Part shown: piece after piece, positions 45,554 to 52,109 of the stretch | Layout of the letters: the number at the start of each line of letters is the position of its first letter | Numbering within the stretch: position 1 is the first letter of the stretch | NCBI RefSeq assembly: GCF_016405965.1 | Contig: NZ_JAEFCD010000034.1 | Span: 1 to 52,109 of the forward strand | Direction of reading: 5' to 3' | DNA from: Alteromonas sp. IB21 | GTDB taxonomy: Bacteria; Pseudomonadota; Gammaproteobacteria; Enterobacterales; Alteromonadaceae | Length of the DNA stretch: 52,109 bases | The notes under the pieces: generated by a model | What the model was told of the DNA's origin: nothing | The model's input: the letters and a program-made list of their open reading frames with translations, nothing else | The model's database searches: none | Program-made: the position numbers and the translations under genes

Positions 45554-48271
45554 CTACTTTTTCAAATATTCCCTGATCACGTAGTGCAGAATTCCACCGT
45601 TTTCAAAGTACGTAAACTCATTCGATGTATCAATTCTGATATCTATCATGAATGTAGTAGTTTTACCATCGTCAGTAACGGCTCTTACCTCTACCTCAGA
45701 CTGCCCACGTTCAACGGCATCAATAGAGAAAGATTCATTACCTTTGAGATCTAAAGAACTTGCACTATCACCCTCTTTAAATTGCAATGGCAAAATACCC
45801 ATTCCAATCAAATTCGAGCGGTGGATGCGTTCATAACTCTCGGCAAGAACTGCTTTGACTCCCATCAGCGATGGCCCTTTCGCAGCCCAATCTCGACTAG
45901 AGCCCGTACCATATTCTTTGCCACCGATAACGACAGCAGGTACACCTTCTTCTTTATAGCGCATTGCCGCATGGAAGATAGACATACTATCACCGCTTGG
46001 ATAATGGGTAGTTGCACTGCCTCGGGTGCCTGGTGCTAATTGGTTTTGAAGACGTACGTTAGCGAACGTACCTCGCATCATGACTTCGTGATTACCTCTT
46101 CTCGAACCGTACGAGTTGAAATCCTTGGGATCAACGCCCTCTGCCTGAAGATACTCACCTGCTGGACTATCATTAGCAATGGCTCCCGCGGGTGATATAT
46201 GATCAGTTGTAATTGAATCTCCTACTTTCACCAAGCATCGAGCGTTCTCTATCGCCGTCATTACCTCAGGCTCTTTCTCCATCACTTCAAAAAATGGAGG
46301 ATGCTTGATATAGGTCGAATCAGGCCAATCGTAGACCGATGTTTTGCTTACCTCTAGCTCGTTCCACTCGCCGCTGCCTTTAAATACATCAGCATATTTT
46401 TCTTTAAATAAATCGCCTGTTACATTTTCAGCGATGTATTGCTGAATCTCTTCTTCGGTTGGCCAGATATCTTTCAAGTATACGGGCGCACCATCACTCG
46501 CTTTGCCAAGCGGCTCTTTAGTAATATCAATATTCATATTACCCGCAAGTGCATATGCAACAACAAGAGGTGGAGACGCGAGATAATTCGCCGCGACGTC
46601 TGGGTGGATTCGGCCTTCAAAATTACGGTTACCAGATAGCACAGAGGTGACGGTGAGTTTCGCCTTTCTAATCGCATCTGAGATAGCATCTGGCAGCGGG
46701 CCTGAGTTACCGATACACGTTGTACAACCATAGCCCACCAAGTTAAAGCCTAGTGATTCTAGCGGGTCCATAAGACCGGCATCTTCCAAATATTGCGTTA
46801 CCACTTGAGAGCCTGGAGCAAGAGAGGTTTTTACCCAAGGCTTACGCGTTAGCCCCTTCTCTGCTGCCTTTTTGGCCAGCAGACCTGCACCAATGAGAAC
46901 AGACGGGTTTGAGGTGTTCGTACAGCTCGTGATCGCAGCAATAACAATAGCGCCATCTTCAAGATTGAACTTACTTCCTCTAAATTCCACAAAAGAATCA
47001 TGGTCTTCGTCAACATCGTCGGTCGTGCCTAGACCCGCCTCCGCGATTAGATCGGTTTCCTCATCTAGCACTTTTACGTCAATTTGAGAGCGATGCCATT
47101 CGTTAAATGCCTCTGCGGCATTGTCTAACGCTATGCGGTCTTGAGGGCGTTTCGGCCCTGCTAGAGAGGGAACGACTTCCTCTAAATTTAGTTCTAACGT
47201 TTCGTGATACTGTGCGTCTTTAGAGTGGTCGTCATGCCATAAGTGACTGAACTTCGCATAGGCTTCAACAAGTGCAATCTGATCTTCGTCTCTTCCCGTC
47301 AGACGCAAGTAATCCAGCGCTACATCGTCAATTGGAAAAATCCCGCATGTAGCACCGTACTCTGGCGCCATATTAGCGATAGTGGCACGATCCGCTGTTG
47401 TCAGATGCTTAAGACCCGGTCCATAGAATTCAACAAATTTTCCGACTACGCCATGTTCACGTAACTGTTGCGTAATAGTTAGCACCATGTCGGTGGCAGT
47501 GACGCCAGCAGGTAATTTACCTGAAAGCCTAAAGCCAACGACCTTAGGTAACAGCATAGTAACTGGCTGACCAAGCATTGCTGCTTCTGCTTCAATACCA
47601 CCCACTCCCCAGCCCAGAACGCCGAGACCGTTGATCATAGTAGTGTGTGAATCAGTACCCACTAACGTATCCGGGTAGACTAGAGTCTCGCCATCTTGCT
47701 CTTTGGTGAAAGCACAGCGTGCTAGATACTCTAAATTAACCTGGTGAACAATACCGCGGCCAGGAGGAACAACTTTGAAATTGTCAAAGCTAGACTGCCC
47801 CCATTTCAAGAACTGATAGCGCTCTTTGTTTCGCTCTATTTCAATGTCGGTATTTTTTTCTAACGCATTTTCTTCAGCGAAGAAATCTACCATAACAGAA
47901 TGGTCAATAACTAACTCGACTGGATTAAGCGGATTAATCGCTTGAGCATCTCCCCCTAGCCTATTAACCGCATCTCGCATAGCTGCGAGATCCACAATAG
48001 CTGGAACACCGGTGAAATCTTGCAATATAACGCGGGCAGGCACGAATGAAACTTCGTGGTCAGCGTGATTTTCAATATCCCATTTAGCAACTTGTTCAAT
48101 ATCGCTACTGTTAACGAATTCTTGGTCTTCGTGACGAATCAAGTTTTCTAAAAGAATTTTGATACAGAACGGAAGCCGGTCGAGCGCGTACTTACTACCT
48201 ATACCGTCAAAATTAACCGCCTTGAAGCTTTTACCGTTAACCTCAAGCTGCGAAAAAGACTTATATGTCAT
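45554..48271 (-). CDS. acnA: Aconitate hydratase A
   Basis: This isomerises citrate to isocitrate in the TCA cycle. The 905-residue length and the IRP/AcnA domain order (N-terminal catalytic domains first, swivel domain last) separate it from AcnB. The [4Fe-4S] cysteines are C450 (ITSCTNTSNPSV), C516 and C519 (GYGCTTCIGNSGPL). Other motifs are VGTDSHTTMINGLGVLGWGVGG and GKEYGTGSSRDWAAKGP. It is monocistronic with a gene-free 458-base upstream region. Confidence 0.97.
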   Translation of the reverse strand: MTYKSFSQLEVNGKSFKAVNFDGIGSKYALDRLPFCIKILLENLIRHEDQEFVNSSDIEQVAKWDIENHADHEVSFVPARVILQDFTGVPAIVDLAAMRDAVNRLGGDAQAINPLNPVELVIDHSVMVDFFAEENALEKNTDIEIERNKERYQFLKWGQSSFDNFKVVPPGRGIVHQVNLEYLARCAFTKEQDGETLVYPDTLVGTDSHTTMINGLGVLGWGVGGIEAEAAMLGQPVTMLLPKVVGFRLSGKLPAGVTATDMVLTITQQLREHGVVGKFVEFYGPGLKHLTTADRATIANMAPEYGATCGIFPIDDVALDYLRLTGRDEDQIALVEAYAKFSHLWHDDHSKDAQYHETLELNLEEVVPSLAGPKRPQDRIALDNAAEAFNEWHRSQIDVKVLDEETDLIAEAGLGTTDDVDEDHDSFVEFRGSKFNLEDGAIVIAAITSCTNTSNPSVLIGAGLLAKKAAEKGLTRKPWVKTSLAPGSQVVTQYLEDAGLMDPLESLGFNLVGYGCTTCIGNSGPLPDAISDAIRKAKLTVTSVLSGNRNFEGRIHPDVAANYLASPPLVVAYALAGNMNIDITKEPLGKASDGAPVYLKDIWPTEEEIQQYIAENVTGDLFKEKYADVFKGSGEWNELEVSKTSVYDWPDSTYIKHPPFFEVMEKEPEVMTAIENARCLVKVGDSITTDHISPAGAIANDSPAGEYLQAEGVDPKDFNSYGSRRGNHEVMMRGTFANVRLQNQLAPGTRGSATTHYPSGDSMSIFHAAMRYKEEGVPAVVIGGKEYGTGSSRDWAAKGPSLMGVKAVLAESYERIHRSNLIGMGILPLQFKEGDSASSLDLKGNESFSIDAVERGQSEVEVRAVTDDGKTTTFMIDIRIDTSNEFTYFENGGILHYVIREYLKK

Positions 48272-48729
48272 ACGCTCTCATCCTTCTTTGCCTGTTCATA
48301 ATTTAAAATGACGATGATAAGTGATTACGTTAGTAGAATTTAAAGCTGTATCACTTAGTCGCTCTTAGTATGTATTTGTACGGCTGAAACATGAAAAAAA
48401 GTTCACCTAAAAACAGTATGCCTACTTCTTTTTGGAAAAGGCCAATATTTAGCTTCAGCCGTACAGTTAATAGGGTCACTCACAAAGCGTCAGCAGTTGA
48501 AATGACTGAGATTTTAAACAAGGGCAAATAACGTCATTATTAAAGTGGCTAATTGCAAATATTTCAAAACTGGTCGACCCAGTTTACAAATTAACAACAA
48601 TTGTATTTTCTTATAAATCCGCAGAGGTTATGCTTGAAGACCAAGCCAAATAAGAAACCTTTGCTGCGTCTTCGCAATTATTGTTATTGAAGGTGTCGAG
48701 CAAAGATTAACAATAATAATGACGCTATC
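48272..48729. other. Divergent region upstream of acnA with an inverted repeat and small ORF
   Basis: These 458 bases hold no confirmed gene. A perfect 12-bp inverted repeat (TGTACGGCTGAA at 48377-48388, TTCAGCCGTACA at 48454-48465) spans 89 bp. A 46-codon ORF (ATG 48391 to TAA 48531, beginning MKKSSPKNSMPTSFWKRPIF) begins inside it, but without a ribosome-binding site, so I list it only as a candidate. Promoters for acnA and the cupin gene must lie here but are not evident. Confidence 0.45.
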
Positions 48730-49191
48730 ATGACACACCCGCTAGTTAAGAAATACAATTTAGAGCCGCACCCTGAAGGGGGGTTTTACCGTCAAGTGTT
48801 TCGTTCTGAACATGAGACAACATCATATGTTCATAATCAAACACGCCCCGCGCTAACCCATATCTATTTTCTTCTGTTGAAAGGCCAGGTCAGTCGCTTT
48901 CATCGAGTACTGCACGATGAAGTGTGGAACCACTATGAGGGCGCGCCACTTCAATTATTTCAATTAGAGAATCAACAAATATGGGAGCGCCGCATCGGTG
49001 GAGGGGACAACGAATATGTAGAAGTTGTGAAAGCGGGAAATTTCCAAGCAGCTGCGACTATGGGTGAGTATTCACTTGTTGGGTGTTCTGTGGCACCGGG
49101 TTTCGATTTTAAAGACTTTAGTTTTATCGAAGAGCCATCCATGCAAGAGTGGATAAAAGTTGCACATCCTGATCTTATGCGTTTCATCTAA
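48730..49191 (+). CDS. DUF985 cupin protein
   Basis: This 153-residue single-domain cupin of the DUF985 (Cupin_5) family begins with the diagnostic YNLEPHPEGGFYRQVF near residues 9-24, followed by THIYFLLLKGQVSRFH (43-58), HDEVWNHYEGAPLQLF and the C-terminal GCSVAPGFDFKDF. Histidines in the central sheet (about 58, 62 and 68) could bind a metal. Enzymatic activity of the family is not settled. It stands alone. Confidence 0.9.
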   Translation: MTHPLVKKYNLEPHPEGGFYRQVFRSEHETTSYVHNQTRPALTHIYFLLLKGQVSRFHRVLHDEVWNHYEGAPLQLFQLENQQIWERRIGGGDNEYVEVVKAGNFQAAATMGEYSLVGCSVAPGFDFKDFSFIEEPSMQEWIKVAHPDLMRFI

Positions 49192-49366
49192 GCCTCAATA
49201 ATAGCTTTTCGGGTACACATCTTACCTGCGATTTTGTGTTAGCTTGAACTGGATTTTTCTACGCTGATCGAGGATGATAACAGCAGTTTTTTAAATATAC
49301 GTCTGAACGTCCATTTTCTGGCAGTATCTCAGACTATTTCACTCAAACGCCGCAGGTAACTCAACT

Positions 49367-50113
49367 ATGTATAAATTGGTACTTATTCGTCATGGAGAAA
49401 GTCAGTGGAACTTGGAAAACCGTTTCACAGGCTGGCACGACGTTGATTTGACCGACACAGGTGTAGCACAAGCAAAAACCGCAGGTCAGCTTCTAAAAGA
49501 CGCTGGATTTACATTCGATCAGGCATATACTTCTGTCCTTTTGCGTGCAATTAAAACGCTTAACATTGCACTAGAAGAGATGGGTCAACATTACCTTCCC
49601 GTCGAGCGTCACTGGCGTTTGAACGAGCGTCACTATGGCGCGCTTACCGGCTTAGATAAGGCAGAAACTGCAGCCAAGCACGGTGAAGAGCAGGTTAAAA
49701 TCTGGCGTCGTAGCTTTGATATTCCACCTCCTGCGGTAGAAGATGACAGCGAGCACTTCCCGGGTCACGATCCACGTTACAATAACGTAGATTCCGATAT
49801 CCTGCCACGTGGTGAGAGCCTTAAACTAACTATCGAACGCGTATTGCCTTACTGGCATGACGTCATTCGTCCGGACATCCAAGCCGGCAAACGCGTAATC
49901 ATTGCCGCCCATGGTAACAGCCTTCGCGCACTAGTTAAGTATCTAGATGGCATGTCAGATGACGAAGTATTAGGTCTAAACATTCCTACAGGTGTTCCAC
50001 TTGTATACGAATTAGATGAGAACCTGAAGCCAATTTCTAAAGAGTATCTTGGCGACGCTGACGCTATTAAAGCAATGATGGATGCAGTAGCTAAACAAGG
50101 CCAAGCGAAGTAA
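49367..50113 (+). CDS. gpmA: 2,3-bisphosphoglycerate-dependent phosphoglycerate mutase
   Basis: This interconverts 3- and 2-phosphoglycerate in glycolysis/gluconeogenesis. The 248 residues are the GpmA length. The phosphohistidine motif is [10 protein letters not shown] (H9-type), then [27 protein letters not shown], and the second catalytic His in [16 protein letters not shown]. It ends with a strong bidirectional terminator shared with ilvE. Confidence 0.96.
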   Translation: MYKLVLIRHGESQWNLENRFTGWHDVDLTDTGVAQAKTAGQLLKDAGFTFDQAYTSVLLRAIKTLNIALEEMGQHYLPVERHWRLNERHYGALTGLDKAETAAKHGEEQVKIWRRSFDIPPPAVEDDSEHFPGHDPRYNNVDSDILPRGESLKLTIERVLPYWHDVIRPDIQAGKRVIIAAHGNSLRALVKYLDGMSDDEVLGLNIPTGVPLVYELDENLKPISKEYLGDADAIKAMMDAVAKQGQAK

Positions 50114-50133
50114 GCTTAAACCTACTAAACACT

Positions 50134-50160
50134 AAAAAGCCTGCTTAAGCAGGCTTTTTT
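50134..50160. terminator. Bidirectional terminator between gpmA and ilvE
   Basis: A perfect 11-bp stem AAAAAGCCTGC/GCAGGCTTTTT with loop TTAA gives T-runs on both strands and lies between the convergent gpmA and ilvE stops. Confidence 0.92.
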
Positions 50161-50177
50161 ATGGATATCGGTTAAGA

Positions 50178-51179
50178 CTAATTTGGTACTTTCACCAACC
50201 AGTTGTGGGTATCTTCCGCTTTACCCCATTGGATATCATTTAACGCTTGTCTAAGCTTCATTGTCACTGGGCCAGCTTCGCCGTTACCAACCTGATACTC
50301 TTTATCGTTGTGAATAAAAGTTCCTACTGGGGTAAGGACGGCCGCTGTGCCTGAAAGGGCAGCTTCAGTATTAGGTTTCGCTGAGCGTTCTAGTAGTTCT
50401 TCAACTGTGATATCGCGCTCACTAACCGACATGCCATGGTCTTTAGCTATCTGTAGGATAGTTGCACGGGTAACACCATGCAAGAAGCTAGAATCTAGGC
50501 CCTTAGTGATGATTTCATTACCGTCAATAAGTAAGAAATTAGCAGCACCTGTTTCCTGAACATCACCATTTGGGCAAAACAAAATTTGGTCAGCCTGTAC
50601 TTCTTTTCTCGCCTTAAGAATAGGAGGCAAAGCACTAGCGTAGTTGCCGCCACTCTTCACCATACCCATATGTGGCGCGCAGCGCATACCGGTTTCATCT
50701 AATAACAATCTTAGTGGCTTCAGGCCGCCTGCGAAGTAATCACCTACCGGTGACAACAGAACATACAGCATGGATGTAGCTGATGGCGCAGCCGCTTTAC
50801 CAATTGATGCTTCTGTACCGATGTGAGTCGGACGGATGTACATAGAGCCTGGAGGTTCAGGCACTTCAGATGCGTATTTAGCAACAATATCAATTATCAT
50901 CTTTTCTACCTGAGCTTTGTCTATTTCAGGCAAGTTTAAAAGACGACTACTTTGAGCAAAACGCTCAATATTCTTATCCATTCTAAAAATATTAATACTG
51001 CCATCTTCATGTTTAAAAGCCTTTAAGCCTTCAAAGCATGTGCTTGAATAATGGAGTACGTGAGCGCCCGGATGAAGTTGAATGCTGTTAGCACTGACAA
51101 ATTCGGTGTCAGTCCATTGATCGTTGACAAAGGTAGCAAGCGCCATTTCTGGCATGAATACTGTACCGAATACGGCCAT
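50178..51179 (-). CDS. ilvE: Branched-chain amino acid aminotransferase
   Basis: This PLP fold-IV enzyme makes or degrades Leu, Ile and Val using glutamate/2-oxoglutarate. The 333 residues, longer than the E. coli enzyme of about 309, resemble the eukaryotic-like BCAT branch: LHYSSTCFEGLKAF (42-55), YIRPTHIGTEASIG, and the PLP lysine K175 in GMVKSGGNYAS. QETGAANFLLI follows. The usual gene neighbours of ilv operons are absent, so it is probably single. AGGACG precedes the ATG. Confidence 0.93.
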   Translation of the reverse strand: MAVFGTVFMPEMALATFVNDQWTDTEFVSANSIQLHPGAHVLHYSSTCFEGLKAFKHEDGSINIFRMDKNIERFAQSSRLLNLPEIDKAQVEKMIIDIVAKYASEVPEPPGSMYIRPTHIGTEASIGKAAAPSATSMLYVLLSPVGDYFAGGLKPLRLLLDETGMRCAPHMGMVKSGGNYASALPPILKARKEVQADQILFCPNGDVQETGAANFLLIDGNEIITKGLDSSFLHGVTRATILQIAKDHGMSVSERDITVEELLERSAKPNTEAALSGTAAVLTPVGTFIHNDKEYQVGNGEAGPVTMKLRQALNDIQWGKAEDTHNWLVKVPN

Positions 51180-51386
51180 TAGTTCGTCCTATTTACTTCG
51201 ACTAAAATGATATTCGCAAGAGTTTACCAAAAAACCTACACATTGCTAAAAGTAAGTCGATTCTATTAAGGCTTTTATCGAATAAGACCGTCTATGAATA
51301 CTGACAGTAAGAAAAATTAAGGGTCCAAAAAGCAAAGAAATATGCTTTAGATGTTAGCTTTTCTGCTTAGCGTAAATCTTGAATGG

Positions 51387-51926
51387 TTACTGTTTTCCTT
51401 CTAGCGCTTTTTCTAGTAACTGCTCTATTCGTTGAACGCTTTCAATAAGTATCTTCAAATCATGGTTTCCATCGGCTTTTTCTTTAGGCAACGCGCTATT
51501 ATTTGTTAGTAACTTGTCTTTTTGCGACAAGATTGTCTCTCTGAATGCATCGGCGTCATTGATACCAATAAGTGAAACTAAGGCGCCTTGCGCCGATTGC
51601 CCTGCAGTTTCGAATGACAACCGGTATAAATTGAAGACACGCATTAACGGCCCTTGGACCATAGCAACATCTGTTATCTTCTCTAAAGGAATAGACTTCT
51701 CTTCTTTATTAAACACGCCTCGTTTTACGACCAGCTTTCGCTCAGTCACAACGGCTGACATAGCGGCCAGTATTTTTCCACTGATCAGGAGAAACAAGGG
51801 AATGGATATAATCATGAAAGGTATACCTACTATAGTGATAGACGACACCAATAGTAAACTTGAAAGCCAGTAGGTTTTTACCGCAGGATTAAAGGTGGCT
51901 TCAAATATTACTCTATCAGACATCAT
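51387..51926 (-). CDS. bPH2-domain (DUF304) membrane protein
   Basis: This 179-residue protein has two TM segments (about 18-35 and 38-58), a bacterial PH domain (about 60-130: VTERKLVVKRGVFNKEEKSIPLEKITDVAM) and a charged coiled-coil-like tail (LKILIESVQRIEQLLEKALEGK). This is the DUF304/bPH2 layout seen in YdbS/YdbT-like proteins, whose function is mostly unknown. AAAGGAAC lies just before tandem ATGs. It is single-gene between ilvE and the rRNA operon. Confidence 0.85.
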   Translation of the reverse strand: MMSDRVIFEATFNPAVKTYWLSSLLLVSSITIVGIPFMIISIPLFLLISGKILAAMSAVVTERKLVVKRGVFNKEEKSIPLEKITDVAMVQGPLMRVFNLYRLSFETAGQSAQGALVSLIGINDADAFRETILSQKDKLLTNNSALPKEKADGNHDLKILIESVQRIEQLLEKALEGKQ

Positions 51927-52059
51927 CAGTTCCTTTTAGTTGGATATCTTCAAGTATAACCCTAACGAGTGCGAGAAATGGTAAACAATTTCCTGATTAT
52001 TATTGAAGCGCTAAGTATTAGCTTTTGAAGTCAGAGTACATTTCTTTGCTGCAGAAAGC

Positions 52060-52084
52060 AAAAAACCCGCCGTTAGGCGGGTTT
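52060..52084 (-). terminator. Terminator of the adjacent rRNA operon
   Basis: A perfect 9-bp stem AAACCCGCC/GGCGGGTTT with loop GTTA is followed by T residues on the minus strand. It lies directly downstream of the 5S end. Confidence 0.88.
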
Positions 52085-52092
52085 CTTTTAAT

Positions 52093-52109
52093 GGGACCTG
52101 GCAGTGTCC
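52093..52109 (-). rRNA. rrf: 5S rRNA, 3' end only (partial)
   Basis: On the minus strand the last bases read GGACACTGCCAGGTCCC. This is the conserved 3' side of bacterial 5S rRNA helix I (CTGCCAGG). A strong terminator follows, as expected for an rrn operon end. The rest of the gene lies beyond the window, so only about 17 bases are visible. Confidence 0.7.

Overview
The window looks like chromosomal DNA of a marine gammaproteobacterium of the Alteromonadales, most likely Alteromonas or a close relative. This is judged from protein character (PurU, HrpB, MrcB, MltB, WaaA and an S10 operon of gammaproteobacterial type), moderate GC content and gene content; no database was searched. I see no prophage, insertion sequence, CRISPR array or complete RNA gene. 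The only RNA gene is the 3' tip of a 5S rRNA at the right edge, so the window ends inside an rRNA operon on the minus strand.

Layout. 1-5.2 kb: a two-gene RND efflux operon (minus) divergent from a TetR-family repressor, with inverted-repeat operator candidates between them. 5.4-9 kb: pyrB, hemL and a membrane-tethered class III adenylate cyclase. 9-11.8 kb (minus): an aberrant DyP-type peroxidase and a gamma-glutamyltransferase. 12-13.9 kb (minus): glnK-amtB with a consensus NtrC site and a sigma-54-like promoter. 13.9-16.8 kb: a TonB/TolA-shaped membrane protein, a DUF808 membrane protein, a 94-aa exported protein and an unlisted 36-aa membrane peptide. 17-25.4 kb: cell-wall genes (mrcB, an MltB-like transglycosylase), a DUF4198 protein, hrpB and thpR. 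25.5-35 kb: purU, two small membrane proteins, a lipoprotein M3 peptidase, a chemoreceptor with a textbook sigma-28 promoter, a lipoprotein and an NhaP-type antiporter. 35.4-37.3 kb: waaA and a decayed glycosyltransferase scar. 37.3-42.5 kb (minus): the complete 11-gene S10 ribosomal operon with a strong promoter and a likely L4-type attenuator leader. 42.7-52 kb: an orphan GAF-GspE ATPase, a Sel1-like protein, acnA, a DUF985 cupin, gpmA, ilvE, a PH-domain membrane protein, then the 5S end.

Most of the window is housekeeping: pyrimidine, heme, folate/purine, TCA and branched-chain amino acid metabolism, peptidoglycan, lipid A-Kdo and ribosome assembly. The points that merit a second look are: the DyP homologue that lacks both distal heme-pocket residues; the RND pump with an altered proton-relay pair; the chimeric remnant of a GT9 and a GT4 glycosyltransferase exactly where the S10 operon is separated from the spc operon; the orphan GAF-fused secretion ATPase; and the pair of tiny exported/membrane ORFs before mrcB. 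Several regulatory sites (NtrC/sigma-54, sigma-28, L4 leader) can be read directly.
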